A stretch of DNA of 64,000 nt, from NCBI RefSeq assembly GCF_023208015.1, contig NZ_CP051627.1, forward strand, positions 372,001 to 436,000, read 5' to 3'. Under the pieces are notes generated by a model. It made no database searches and was not told the origin of the DNA. It was given only the letters and a program-made list of their open reading frames with translations. Position 1 is the first letter of the stretch. The number at the start of each line of letters is the position of its first letter. This document shows positions 1 to 10,161 of this stretch, piece after piece. The position numbers were made by a program, and so were the translations under genes. Origin of the DNA: Thermobifida alba (lineage in GTDB: Bacteria; Actinomycetota; Actinomycetes; Streptosporangiales; Streptosporangiaceae).

Positions 1-76
1 TCAGGAGGGGGACCGTCCGCCGATGCCCCCGGTGGACCGGTGGATCACCTCCTCGGAGGCAGGGCGGGGACGGGGG

Positions 77-1897
77 TCACCGCCAGGAGCCGGTGAAGGT
101 CCGGGCGCAGCCGCCGCCGTCGTCGGCCGTGGCGGACCGGTTGCCCCCGTTCTCCCACTCCACGGTGCCGTCGGGGTCGACCTTGACGTACTTGTACTCG
201 AACCGGGCCCCCTCGGGCAGGGCGGCCTGCCCCGTCCAGACGGGGTAGGCGGCGGCGTCGGTGTGCAGCCGCAGCCCGTCGGCGGGGTTCCAGGACCCCA
301 GTTCGGGGAGGGAGCCCACCACCCGGACCTCCTGGCCGTACCAGGTGGTGACGGTGGCGTCGAACCGGGAGGCGACGGCGGGGCAGTCGCCGTCGCCGGG
401 GGGCGGCCCGGCGCCGCAGCCGGCCGGGTCGGCGCACTCGCCCACCGCCCCGACGTGCAGCGCGACCGCGCCGTCGGCGGCGACGGTGGCGGTGAACGTC
501 CCCCCGGACACCTCGTAGCTGGGCCCGTCGCACACGCCGTCGACGAAGGTGCCGTTGGCCACGTCGCAGTAGGTGCCGTCGGGCAGGCCGGTGGTGAAGG
601 TGCGCGTCCAGGCGCTGTCCGTGGCGTTGAACGCGGCGTACCCGGCGGAGCCGCGCGCGAACGCCAGCCGGCCGGCGCCGTCGGTGACGGCCGAGCCGAT
701 CCCGTGGCCGTCCACCGCGTTGTGGAAGGAGACCATGCCCGCGACCGCGCGGTGCTCGCACACCCAGCGGGCCGCCGAGCAGTCGGTGGGGTCGGTGGTG
801 CCGTCGGCGCTCATGGGCGGCCCGGTCCGGTCGTCCCCGGACCAGGTGTAGCTGGACATCACCTTGGGGGTGCCGTAGGGGTGGGCCAGCATGAACTTCT
901 GCGCCAGGTCGTAGCGGGCCCCGTCGGTGTGGGTGAGGATCGGGTCGTTGCGCTGGGTGTCGTGGTTGGCCACGAACACCACGGCCTCGGCGCCGGGGGT
1001 CAGGCCGCCGCCCAGCCCGGTCAGGTGGGAGATGGCGCCGTCGGCGAAGGCGTGGCTGATGTCGCGGTGGTACTGGAACTCGGTGACGTCCCCGATCGGG
1101 GTGTAGGAGCCGGTGCCGATCGTGCCGTCGGCGATGACCTCCTGGAAGACGTACGGCTTGCCGCCGCCCCAGTCGGGGTGGACGTCGTCCAGGCGGGAGA
1201 CGATCGCCTGCAGGTCGGCCTCGGGGATGTGCTTGGCCGCGTCGATGCGGAAGCCCGCCACACCGATGGCGACCAGGTCGTTGAGGTAGTCCGCGATCCG
1301 GTCGCGGACGTAGGGGGAGGAGGTCCTCAGGTCGGCCAGGCCGACCAGTTCGCAGTACTGCACCTCCCACTTGTCGTTCCAGTCGGAGATGTCGCGGCGG
1401 CAGTCGTTGAAGTCCTGGCTCTGGTAGAGGCCCGGGTACTCGTACTTGCCGTAGGCCGACCCCGCGCTGCCGGGGCCGGAGCCGACGGACCCGGTGCCGC
1501 TCATGTGGTTGATGACCGCGTCGACGTAGATCTTGACCCCGGCCTCGCGGCAGGTGTCGACCATGTCGACGAAGTCGGCCCGGGTGCCGCGGCGGGTCTG
1601 GTCGAGCCGGTAGGACACCGGCTGGTAGTCCTGCCACCAGGGGTATCCCTCACCGGGCAGCACCACGTGCTCCTGGGGCGGGGAGACCTGTACCGCGCCG
1701 AAGCCGTGGGGGCCCAGCGTGGTCTCGCACTCCTCGGCGATCGACTGCCACCGCCACTGGAACAGGTGGACGATGACGTCCCGGTCCCCGGAGGGCGCGG
1801 CATGAGCGGGGGAGGCCGCGACGACCGGGGAGACCAGGGACACCGCGACGCCCAGCACGGCCGCGAGCAGCGCGGCCAGGGGTCTGCGTACTCCCAT
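77..1897 (-). CDS. amyA: Secreted alpha-amylase (GH13) with C-terminal starch-binding domain
   Basis: 606 aa endo-acting alpha-1,4-glucan hydrolase for extracellular starch. The first ~33 residues form a Sec signal peptide with a likely cut after AHA. The GH13 barrel shows GFRIDAAKH (nucleophile Asp ~219), FQEV (acid/base Glu ~253) and FVANHD (Asp ~313). Residues ~505-606 form a CBM20 starch-binding module (GSLPELGSWNP, then FEYKYV). I start at the ATG at 1897 because GGAG sits 6 nt upstream; an in-frame TTG at 1909 lacks this. It is transcribed alone, downstream of glnE on the same strand, with a repeat-rich operator between them. Length and architecture fit actinomycete secreted amylases. 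Family and secretion are very sure. Confidence 0.97.
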   Translation of the reverse strand: MGVRRPLAALLAAVLGVAVSLVSPVVAASPAHAAPSGDRDVIVHLFQWRWQSIAEECETTLGPHGFGAVQVSPPQEHVVLPGEGYPWWQDYQPVSYRLDQTRRGTRADFVDMVDTCREAGVKIYVDAVINHMSGTGSVGSGPGSAGSAYGKYEYPGLYQSQDFNDCRRDISDWNDKWEVQYCELVGLADLRTSSPYVRDRIADYLNDLVAIGVAGFRIDAAKHIPEADLQAIVSRLDDVHPDWGGGKPYVFQEVIADGTIGTGSYTPIGDVTEFQYHRDISHAFADGAISHLTGLGGGLTPGAEAVVFVANHDTQRNDPILTHTDGARYDLAQKFMLAHPYGTPKVMSSYTWSGDDRTGPPMSADGTTDPTDCSAARWVCEHRAVAGMVSFHNAVDGHGIGSAVTDGAGRLAFARGSAGYAAFNATDSAWTRTFTTGLPDGTYCDVANGTFVDGVCDGPSYEVSGGTFTATVAADGAVALHVGAVGECADPAGCGAGPPPGDGDCPAVASRFDATVTTWYGQEVRVVGSLPELGSWNPADGLRLHTDAAAYPVWTGQAALPEGARFEYKYVKVDPDGTVEWENGGNRSATADDGGGCARTFTGSWR

Positions 1898-1931
1898 CGG
1901 GTACTCCAATGCGGATCGGGGGGTTCAGACA

Positions 1932-1979
1932 CCTGAAAGAGGGCTTGCAAGTTGTGCAATCTTTGCAAGAACTTTCAGG
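1932..1979 (-). promoter_or_regulatory. Putative operator of the amylase gene: 9-bp-spaced TTGCAA repeats inside an inverted repeat
   Basis: Three hexamers, TTGCAA, GTGCAA and TTGCAA, start at 1945, 1954 and 1963, an exact 9-bp period. They are enclosed by a perfect 8-bp inverted repeat, CCTGAAAG (1932-1939) and CTTTCAGG (1972-1979). The block lies 35-82 bp upstream of the amylase ATG. Streptomyces amylase and maltose genes carry CTTGCA-type direct repeats bound by the LacI-family regulator MalR/Reg1. Assigning a MalR-like repressor here is inference. I did not find a convincing -35/-10 pair. Confidence 0.6.
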
Positions 1980-2267
1980 GTGAGATGAAGATAACAACCG
2001 GCGGCCGGTTTGTGAACCTTCCCCGATGGAATCGTGCTGATTGTCCGAAAGTGCGGATTCATGGGGGTTGTGCTGGGCTCTGCGGGGTCGAATAGAGGGC
2101 GGGGCGGCGGCAGTCCGCTGCGTCAACCGTGCGAAAGAACCGCAAGAACCGTAATAACTTGCGCAAACATCACCGTCGCCCGAGGGCGGCCGAGAGGGCT
2201 TCCGGGGGCACGGCGGGGCCGGGCACGCCCCGGAGCGGCCCGTACCGCGGGACGGGAAGAGAGGCCG

Positions 2268-2288
2268 CCGGGCCCCGGGCGGGCCCGG
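2268..2288 (-). terminator. Possible glnE terminator hairpin
   Basis: CCGGGCC (2268-2274) pairs with GGCCCGG (2282-2288) over a 7-nt loop, immediately after the glnE stop codon. There is no U tract. Confidence 0.4.
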
Positions 2289-2289
2289 C

Positions 2290-5200
2290 TCAGCTGTCGT
2301 AGAACACGCGCTCCATCACCGCGCGGGCCCGGCGGGTGGCCCTGCGGTACTCCTCCACCATCCGCTCCCCCGGGCTCACCTCGCCGCTGTCGGCACGGTA
2401 GCCCAGCGCGCCCGCGATCGCGGTGCGCTCCCGCAGGTCCGCCGGGATGGAGTCGCCGCCCCTCCCGCGCACCAGGGTGAGCGCGCCGCGGATCCGGGAC
2501 GCCAGCCGCCAGGCCACCTCCAGCGTCGCGCCGTCGTCGGGATCCAGCAGACCGTTGCGCACCGCGGCGTTCAACGCCTGCAGCGTCCCCGTGGTCCGCA
2601 GCTCCGCGACCTCGTGGGCGTGCCGCAGCTGCAGCAGCTGGACCGACCACTCCACGTCCGAGAGCCCGCCCCGGCCCAGCTTGGTGTGCAGCGCGGGGTC
2701 GGCGCCGCGCGGCAGCCGCTCCGCCTCCATGCGCGCCTTGAGCCGCCGGATCTCCCGGACCGCCTGCTCGCCGGGGCCGCCCCGCGGATAGCGGACCGGG
2801 TCGACCACCTCCACGAACCGCTGCCCCAGCTCGGCGTCCCCGGCCACCGGCATCGCGCGCAGCAGCGCCTGGCTCTCCCAGTGCGACGCCCACCGCGAGT
2901 AGTAGGCCGCGTAGGAGTCCAGGGTCCGCACCATCGGGCCGTTCCGGCCCTCCGGCCGCAGCGCCGCGTCCAACCGCACCGGCGGCTCGGCCGCGGGCAG
3001 CTCCAGCAGCCGCGCCAGCTCCCGCACGATCTCCTCCGCGGTGGCCGCGGCCTCCGCCGGATCCGCGCCCGGCAGCGGATCGTGCACGTACACCACGTCG
3101 GCGTCGCTGGTGTAGCTCAGCTCGTTGCCGCCGAACCGCCCCATCGCGACCACGCACATCCGGGTGCACGGCTGCGCGCCGCGCCTGCGGGCCACCCGCT
3201 CGGTCGCCGCGCGCAGCGCGGCGTCGATGGTGACCACCGCGATCGCGGTCAACGCGTCGCCGACCCCGTCGATGTCGGTCACGCCCAGCAGGTCGGCGGC
3301 CGCGGTCCGCAGCAGCTCCCGGCGGCGCAGCGCACGCACCCCCGCCACCTGGTTCTCCGCCGTGTCGTGCCGGCGCAGCGCGGCGTCGGCCTCGGCGGCC
3401 AGCTCGGCGTTGCGGCGCTGCACGAGGAGGGCGTCGTCGGCCAGCAGCGCCACCGCGTCCGGTGCGCGCAGCAGCAGTTCGGTGACGTAGCGGCTGGTCC
3501 CCAGCAGGTGGGCCATGCGCTCGGCGACCCGCACGTCGTCGCGGAGCAGCCGCAGGTACCACGGGGTGGTGCCCAGCGCGTCGCTGACCTGTCGGAACCC
3601 CAGCAGCCCGGCGTCGGGATCGGGGGAGTCGGCGAACCAGCCCAGCATCACCGGCAGCAGGGTGCGCTGGATCGCGGCGCGCCGCGACACCCCCGAGGTG
3701 AGCGCCTCCAGGTGGCGCAGCGCCCCCGTCGGGTCGACGAACCCCAGCGCCTCCAGCCGGAAGCGCGCGTGCTCGGGGGAGAGCCGCACCTCGTCCTCGG
3801 GCAGCCGCGCCACCGCCTTGAGCAGCGGCCGGTAGAACAGCTTCTCGTGCAGGCGGCGCACCTCGCCGGCCCGCCGCCGCCAGGTGGCGGTCAGACCGGC
3901 GACCGGGTCGGCGGTGAACCCCAGCGACCGGCCCAGGCGGCGCAGCTCCCGCTGCCCGCTCTCGGTCCGGGCGTCGGGCAGCAGGTGGGTGCGGCGCAGC
4001 CGGTGCAGTTGCAGCAGGTGCTCCACCCGGCGCAGGAACCGGTAGGAGTCGGCCATGTCCGCGGCGTCCCGGCGGCCCACGTAACCGCCCCGGGACAGCG
4101 CCTCCAACGCCTCCAGGGTGTTGCCGGAGCGCAGCGACTCGTCGCTGCGGCCGTGCACCAGCTGCAGCAGCTGCACCGCGAACTCGATGTCGCGCAGCCC
4201 GCCCCGCCCCAGTTTGAGCTGCCGGTCGGCCTCGGCCCGCGGGATGTGCGCCTCCACCCGGCGGCGCATCGCCTGCACGTCCTCGACGAAGTCCGGCCGC
4301 CCCGCCGCCTGCCACACCAGCGGACCGATCGCCTCGACGTAGGCCGCCCCCAGCTCGGCGTCCCCGGCGATCGGACGGGCCTTCAGCAGGGCCTGGAACT
4401 CCCAGGTCTTGGCCCAGCGCTCGTAGTAGGCGACATGGCCGGCCAGCGGACGCACCAGGGGCCCGTGCCTGCCGTCGGGGCGCAGCGCCGCGTCCACCTC
4501 CCACAGGGTGCCCTCGGCGTCGGTGTCGCTGGGGACCTCCATCATCGCGGCGGCCAGCCGGGTGGCCGCCGCCAGCGCCGCGGCCTCGTCGGGGGCGTCG
4601 GCGGTGGGCTCGGCGACGAACACCACGTCCACGTCGCTGACGTAGTTGAGCTCCCGGCCGCCGCACTTGCCCATGCCGATCACCGCCAGCCGGCAGCGCG
4701 CGGCCTCCTCGGGGAAGCGGGCGCGGGCGATGGCCAGGGACCCCTCCAGCACGGCCGCGGCCAGGTCGGCCAGTTCGGCGGCGACCTCCCTGAGGTCCTG
4801 CACCCCGGTGAGGTCCCGTCCGGCCAGCCGCAGCACCCGCCGCCGGTAGGCCAGCCGCAGCGCGTGCGCCGCCTCGGCCGGGTCGAAGGCGGACAGGTCG
4901 GCCGCCGGCGCCGGGGAGTGCGGGTCGGCGCCGACCACGTGCAGCAGTCCCGCGCGCAGCTCCTCGGCGTCGGGCAGCCGGGCGGCGTCGGCGCCGCGCA
5001 GCTCCCGCCAGTCCCCGGGGTGGCGCACCAGGTGGTCGGCGAGCGCGCTGCTGGCCCCCAGCACCCGCAACAGCCGCTCCCGCAGGTCCGCGTCCTCGTG
5101 CAGGGCGGCGAACAGGTCCTCGGCCTCCGGGGAGCGCTCCACGATCCGGACCAGCCCCAGCAGCGCCAGGTCGGGGTCGGCCGACCGGCTCAGAGCGTCC

Positions 5201-5304
5201 ATGACCGCCTCGTGCCGGACGGGGTCCAGGCCCGCCTCCGCCAACAACCGTGCCGCGCGGGCCGCGTCGCCGAAACCCCGGCGGGCCAGCGCGCCCACGC
5301 TCAT
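2290..5304 (-). CDS. glnE: Bifunctional glutamine synthetase adenylyltransferase/adenylyl-removing enzyme
   Basis: About 1004 aa. It adenylylates and deadenylylates the catalytic tyrosine of GlnA in response to nitrogen status. The two-lobed architecture is plain: each half has a nucleotidyltransferase motif, IGMGKCGGREL followed by SDVD, and VAMGRFGGNEL followed by SDAD. Each is followed by a helical GlnD/GlnE-type regulatory region. The target glnA lies 0.8 kb away on the same strand, beyond a plus-strand transporter gene. Start choice is uncertain: ATG at 5304 or GTG at 5328 (eight residues longer), neither with a strong Shine-Dalgarno. Confidence 0.96.
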   Translation of the reverse strand: MSVGALARRGFGDAARAARLLAEAGLDPVRHEAVMDALSRSADPDLALLGLVRIVERSPEAEDLFAALHEDADLRERLLRVLGASSALADHLVRHPGDWRELRGADAARLPDAEELRAGLLHVVGADPHSPAPAADLSAFDPAEAAHALRLAYRRRVLRLAGRDLTGVQDLREVAAELADLAAAVLEGSLAIARARFPEEAARCRLAVIGMGKCGGRELNYVSDVDVVFVAEPTADAPDEAAALAAATRLAAAMMEVPSDTDAEGTLWEVDAALRPDGRHGPLVRPLAGHVAYYERWAKTWEFQALLKARPIAGDAELGAAYVEAIGPLVWQAAGRPDFVEDVQAMRRRVEAHIPRAEADRQLKLGRGGLRDIEFAVQLLQLVHGRSDESLRSGNTLEALEALSRGGYVGRRDAADMADSYRFLRRVEHLLQLHRLRRTHLLPDARTESGQRELRRLGRSLGFTADPVAGLTATWRRRAGEVRRLHEKLFYRPLLKAVARLPEDEVRLSPEHARFRLEALGFVDPTGALRHLEALTSGVSRRAAIQRTLLPVMLGWFADSPDPDAGLLGFRQVSDALGTTPWYLRLLRDDVRVAERMAHLLGTSRYVTELLLRAPDAVALLADDALLVQRRNAELAAEADAALRRHDTAENQVAGVRALRRRELLRTAAADLLGVTDIDGVGDALTAIAVVTIDAALRAATERVARRRGAQPCTRMCVVAMGRFGGNELSYTSDADVVYVHDPLPGADPAEAAATAEEIVRELARLLELPAAEPPVRLDAALRPEGRNGPMVRTLDSYAAYYSRWASHWESQALLRAMPVAGDAELGQRFVEVVDPVRYPRGGPGEQAVREIRRLKARMEAERLPRGADPALHTKLGRGGLSDVEWSVQLLQLRHAHEVAELRTTGTLQALNAAVRNGLLDPDDGATLEVAWRLASRIRGALTLVRGRGGDSIPADLRERTAIAGALGYRADSGEVSPGERMVEEYRRATRRARAVMERVFYDS

Positions 5305-5466
5305 CCCCGTGCTGTCCCGAGTCGCCACAGAACCACGGTAACGCCGGGGGGAGCGGCGGGGAGCGACCACGGGGGCGCAATGCCGGGACGGCCCCGTGAC
5401 GAAGAGAAGCACCCGAAAGGGGACACTTGGGGTGGGGATGTCGTCAGATACTTCCGTGGGGGGCTC

Positions 5467-5790
5467 ATGCAGTGGCTGCTGCTCATCGGCGCGATCCTCG
5501 CCGAGGTGACCGCGACGGTCTCGCTCCGGCTGTCGGACGGGTTCACCAGGCCGCTGCCCTCGGTGGTCACGCTCGCGGGCTACGGGGTGGCGTTCTACCT
5601 GCTCGCCCAGGTGCTCAAGCTGGGCATGGGGGTGGGCGTCGCCTACGGCATCTGGGCGGCGGTGGGTGTGACCCTGGTCGCCCTCATCGGCGCCCTCTTC
5701 CTGGGCGACACCCTCACCTGGATCCAGGTGGGCGGCATCGTCCTGGTGATCGCGGGCGTGGCCGCCCTGGAACTGGGTGCGGCGCGCTGA
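5467..5790 (+). CDS. Small multidrug resistance (SMR) family transporter, QacE/EmrE-like
   Basis: 107 aa inner-membrane protein with four predicted transmembrane helices, the standard SMR length. The conserved membrane glutamate is in helix 1 (IGAILAE, Glu13). Helix 3 carries GVAYGIWAAVG. Members work as dimers that exchange protons for cationic drugs, or for guanidinium in the SugE/Gdx branch. The helix 3-4 sequence looks more QacE-like than SugE-like, but the substrate cannot be read from sequence. The gene is divergent from glnE with a 162-bp spacer and no partner SMR gene. I looked for a guanidine riboswitch upstream and saw none. Confidence 0.88.
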   Translation: MQWLLLIGAILAEVTATVSLRLSDGFTRPLPSVVTLAGYGVAFYLLAQVLKLGMGVGVAYGIWAAVGVTLVALIGALFLGDTLTWIQVGGIVLVIAGVAALELGAAR

Positions 5791-6104
5791 GGGGCGGCGC
5801 GGGCGCCCCGGACGACCGTGCCCCGGGTGGCGTGCTGTGCAGAGGCGCCCCGGGGCCCACGGGACCGATCGTAGCCCGGGGCGGGCGGTGAGCCGGGAGG
5901 CGCTGCCGCGGCACGGTGCGCTCCGCGGGGCCGTCGGGCGGTGCCGGCGGAACACCGGGAGCCCGGCGGCCTTGCGTGCCCGGCCGGACCCGGTGGAGGT
6001 CTGCGTGCGCAACGCGGTGGGGCCGCCCGTCCGGGCGGCCCCACCGCGGCCGTCAGGTGCGCCGGCCCGGCCGGGAGGACCCGGGTCCGGTCGGCGGCGC
6101 GTGA
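5791..6104. other. Intergenic region between the convergent SMR gene and glnA
   Basis: This 314-bp GC-rich spacer holds the strong hairpin at 6014-6047 and no credible gene. Short open frames in it have no ribosome-binding site or recognisable protein. Confidence 0.6.
6014..6047. terminator. Bidirectional hairpin terminator
   Basis: A perfect 16-bp inverted repeat, GCGGTGGGGCCGCCCG (6014-6029) and its complement (6032-6047), lies between the convergent SMR gene and glnA. There is no U tract on either side. Confidence 0.75.
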
Positions 6105-7529
<1,425 letters not shown>

Positions 7530-7635
7530 GGTTACCTCCGTGCGGGTTCACAAGGTCGTGGGACGGACGTCCGATACGTCGCGAAGATCCGCCTCCGCCA
7601 CCTTCCGGCTCTGTATGCGACGCTAGGAGCAGCCG

Positions 7636-7673
7636 ATTTCCGACCCGTGTCCCGTATGTTTCGTGGCTGTTAC
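7636..7673 (-). promoter_or_regulatory. Putative GlnR-binding box upstream of glnA
   Basis: On the minus strand, in order: GTAAC, 6 nt, GAAAC, 6 nt, GACAC, 6 nt, GAAAT. This is the actinomycete GlnR layout (gTnAC-n6-GaAAC, repeated). The first two elements are perfect and the last two differ at one position each. The box ends 106 nt upstream of the glnA start. A weak -10 (CATACA, 7612-7617) lies downstream. GlnR control of glnA is established in Streptomyces; here it is inferred from sequence. Confidence 0.7.
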
Positions 7674-7764
7674 GGAGGACTCCCCTCCCCGGGCCCCCGC
7701 GGCCGGCGTCCTGGCGGCCCGAAGGGGAGTGAGAGTCGGCGGCGGAGCCCAGTACGGTGAAGGC

Positions 7765-8259
7765 ATGGGCGAATCGAAAGGTCACGACGGTCCGACCGGG
7801 ACCACCGACGGCGGCTCCGAAGGCGGGGAGGAGTTCCGCTACCGGGGCAGCCGACTGGGACTCCCCGAGACGGGATCGGGGTCGGTGCCCGGCTTCGGCC
7901 GCCGTCTGGTCGCCGTGGCCGTCGACTGGTTTCTCGCGAACTGCCTGTCGTCGCTGCTGTTCGGCCTCCCCGCGCTGCCCGGCGCACAGGCCGCCCCGGC
8001 CTCGGGGCCGTCCCTGTGGCTGCCGCTCCTGGTTTTCGGGGTGCTGACGGCCGCACTGCTGACCCTGTTCGGCACCACCGTGGGCAAACGCCTGGTCGGC
8101 ATCCGCATCGCCGCCACGGGCGAGCGGAGGTGGCCGTGGCCCGTCGCGATGCTGGTCCGCACCCTCCTGCTGTGCCTGGCCCTTCCCGCCGTCGTCTACG
8201 ACCGCGACCAGCGCGGCCTGCACGACCGCGCCGCGGGAACGGTCAACCAGCGCTTCTGA
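7765..8259 (+). CDS. RDD family membrane protein
   Basis: 164 aa. A hydrophilic, Gly/Glu-rich N-terminus of about 45 residues precedes an RDD domain with about three transmembrane segments. The arginine of the first helix is in FGRRLVAVAVDW, a later motif is TTVGKRLVGIRI, and the aspartates near the end are in VVYDRDQRGLHDRAAGT. The molecular role of RDD proteins is not settled; some relatives act in ion transport. Start chosen at the ATG at 7765, preceded by GGTGAAGG. It is divergent from glnA, and the GlnR box lies between the two genes. It ends before a perfect 19-bp hairpin. Confidence 0.85.
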   Translation: MGESKGHDGPTGTTDGGSEGGEEFRYRGSRLGLPETGSGSVPGFGRRLVAVAVDWFLANCLSSLLFGLPALPGAQAAPASGPSLWLPLLVFGVLTAALLTLFGTTVGKRLVGIRIAATGERRWPWPVAMLVRTLLLCLALPAVVYDRDQRGLHDRAAGTVNQRF

Positions 8260-8296
8260 GCGGGACCCGTTGTTGGGCCGGACCGGAGAAACACCA

Positions 8297-8340
8297 CCGG
8301 CGCTGCCGGAACCGTGCGGAAACGGTTCCGGCAGCGCCGG
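8297..8340. terminator. Bidirectional hairpin terminator
   Basis: A perfect 19-bp stem, CCGGCGCTGCCGGAACCGT (8297-8315) with its complement at 8322-8340, has a 6-nt loop. It separates the convergent RDD and DUF4191 genes. Confidence 0.8.
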
Positions 8341-8357
8341 AGAAGACCGGATACGCC

Positions 8358-9089
8358 TCAGCGCTGCTTGGGACGGGGCATCTTGGGCATCTTGACGCCC
8401 TTGGGGATCGGGCCGCGCGGGGCCTGCATCGCCGGGGGCAGCGCCTTGAGCCGGTAGCGCAGCTCGGTCAGCTGCGCCTTGTCCAGGTTGCGGGGGAGCT
8501 TGAAGATCCGCTTCTGCAGCTCGGAGACCCTGACCTGGCCCTCGCCGTTGCCGACCTGCACGTCGTAGATGGGGGTGTCGTAGGCCACCCGCATGACCCG
8601 CTTGCGCTCCGCCGCGATCAGGGACTTCAGCCGCTGCGGGTCGCCCTCGCCGACCAGCACCACACCGGGGTGGCCCACCGCCCGGTGCACGACGTCCATG
8701 TTGCGGTTGGCGTTCACCCCGGGGTCGATCGTCCAGTTGCCGCGCATGTTCTGCAGGATCGCCAGCCCCGCGCCCAGTTGGCCGTCCAGCAGCCGGTACT
8801 GCACCTTCTGCGCGCTCTGGGAGAAGGTGATCAGCCCCGCCAGCAGCGCCAGCGGAACCCCCAGTAGCAGCGGGTACAGCCAGGAGTCCGTGAGGACGGC
8901 GACCAGGATCGCCACGACCAGCACCGCCGCCACGACCCCGACCGCGATCGGGATGCTCTTCGGGCTGTGCTGGTGCACGATCTTGACGACCATGCCGAAC
9001 TGCTTGAATCTGCCGGGCTGCTTCGCGGCGGCCGTCCCCTTGGCCGTGTCGGCCGGGGCGGTCCTGGTCTCCTTGGGCTTCTTGGCCAT
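8358..9089 (-). CDS. DUF4191 family membrane protein
   Basis: 243 aa. A basic cytoplasmic N-terminus (~40 residues) is followed by two adjacent transmembrane helices (roughly 48-95), then a soluble domain with the conserved NWTIDPGVNANRN and HPGVVLVGEG stretches, and a Lys/Pro-rich tail. DUF4191 is widespread in actinomycetes next to lipoate genes, which is the case here (lipA lies 83 bp upstream on the same strand). No biochemical function is known to me. The ATG at 9089 has GAGG unusually close, 1 nt away, so a downstream start is not excluded. Confidence 0.85.
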   Translation of the reverse strand: MAKKPKETRTAPADTAKGTAAAKQPGRFKQFGMVVKIVHQHSPKSIPIAVGVVAAVLVVAILVAVLTDSWLYPLLLGVPLALLAGLITFSQSAQKVQYRLLDGQLGAGLAILQNMRGNWTIDPGVNANRNMDVVHRAVGHPGVVLVGEGDPQRLKSLIAAERKRVMRVAYDTPIYDVQVGNGEGQVRVSELQKRIFKLPRNLDKAQLTELRYRLKALPPAMQAPRGPIPKGVKMPKMPRPKQR

Positions 9090-9172
9090 ACCTCAAGGAT
9101 AGGGCGGGAAGTGGACGGGTGGGACGGCGGTGACGTCCGCCGCCGTCCCACGCGGCACCGTCGGCGCGGGGC

Positions 9173-10111
9173 TCAGGAGGCCGCCGCCGCCCCGCGGCGC
9201 TCGACCGCCTGCTGGTACAGCCGTCCCGCCCGGTAGGAGGAGCGCACCAGCGGCCCCGACATCACCCCGGCGAAACCGATCTCCTCGGCCTCGCGGCCCA
9301 GCTCCACGAACTCCTCCGGCTTGACCCAGCGGTCGACCGGGTGGTGCAGCTTGGAGGGGCGCAGGTACTGGGTGATGGTGAGCAGGTCGCAGCCGGCCTC
9401 GTGCAGGTCGCGCATGGCCCCGCTGATCTCCTCGCGGGTCTCGCCCATGCCCAGGATCAGGTTGGACTTGGTGACCAGTCCCGCCTCGCGGGCGCGGGTG
9501 ATGACCTCCAGGGAGCGCTCGTAGCGGAACCCGGGGCGGATGCGCTTGAAGATCCGCGGCACCGTCTCGATGTTGTGCGCCAGCACCTCCGGCCGCGCGC
9601 CGAAGACCTCGGCCAGCAGGTCGGGGTCGGCGTTGAAGTCGGGGATCAGCAGCTCCACCCCGGTGCCGGGGTTCAGTTCGTGGATCTTGCGGACCGTCTC
9701 GGCGTACAGCCACGCGCCGCCGTCGTCCAGGTCGTCGCGGGCCACCCCGGTGACGGTCGCGTACCGCAGCCCCATCGTGCGCACCGACTCGGCGACCCGC
9801 AGCGGCTCGCCCCGGTCCAGCGCGGTCGGCTTGCCCGTGGCGATCTGGCAGAAGTCGCAGCGCCGCGTGCACTGGTCGCCGCCGATGAGGAACGTGGCCT
9901 CCCGGTCCTCCCAGCACTCGTAGATGTTGGGGCACCCGGCCTCCTGGCACACCGTGTGCAGCCCCTCGTTCTTGACCAGCGAGTGCAGTTCGGTGTACTC
10001 CGGCCCCATCTTCGCCCTGATCTTGATCCACGGCGGCTTCTTCTCGATGGGGGTCGTGCTGTTGCGGGCTTCCACCCGCAGCAGCCTGCGGCCCTCGGGA
10101 GCGATGCTCAC
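9173..10111 (-). CDS. lipA: Lipoyl synthase (radical SAM)
   Basis: 312 aa. It inserts two sulfurs into protein-bound octanoyl groups to make lipoyl cofactors. Both iron-sulfur sites are visible: the auxiliary cluster cysteines Cys55, Cys60 and Cys66 in [12 protein letters not shown], and the radical SAM motif CTRRCDFC (Cys81, 85, 88). The C-terminal RSSYRAG supplies the serine ligand of the auxiliary cluster. Start is the GTG at 10111 with GGAAGG upstream. It lies 50 bp downstream of lipB on the same strand, so the two are probably co-transcribed. Its likely client is SucB, encoded next door. Confidence 0.98.
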   Translation of the reverse strand: MSIAPEGRRLLRVEARNSTTPIEKKPPWIKIRAKMGPEYTELHSLVKNEGLHTVCQEAGCPNIYECWEDREATFLIGGDQCTRRCDFCQIATGKPTALDRGEPLRVAESVRTMGLRYATVTGVARDDLDDGGAWLYAETVRKIHELNPGTGVELLIPDFNADPDLLAEVFGARPEVLAHNIETVPRIFKRIRPGFRYERSLEVITRAREAGLVTKSNLILGMGETREEISGAMRDLHEAGCDLLTITQYLRPSKLHHPVDRWVKPEEFVELGREAEEIGFAGVMSGPLVRSSYRAGRLYQQAVERRGAAAAS

Positions 10112-10161
10112 AACCGGCCTTCCTTTCGTTTCGCTTGTGGCGCGGGGCCCGCCGACGTGGC

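Larger units (their letters stand above)
1898..2289. other. Intergenic region between glnE and the amylase gene
   Basis: This 392-bp stretch holds the amylase ribosome-binding site, the amylase operator block (1932-1979), an AT-richer patch near 1980-2000 and a possible glnE terminator hairpin (2268-2288). I see no gene in it. Confidence 0.7.

Noticed and set aside
23-1936. 637-residue open frame on the plus strand opposite the amylase gene
   Set aside because: It is a Gly/Val/Ala-rich shadow of a real GH13 gene with intact catalytic residues; no protein-like features or ribosome-binding site.
2614-5460. Long plus-strand open frame opposite glnE
   Set aside because: High-GC antisense frame, rich in Gly/Gln/Arg. 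Only its last 107 codons (from 5467) are a real gene, the SMR transporter.
5345-5466. Possible guanidine riboswitch before the SMR transporter
   Set aside because: I looked for the conserved ACGR loops and GGACAAG-type core of the guanidine motifs and found none.
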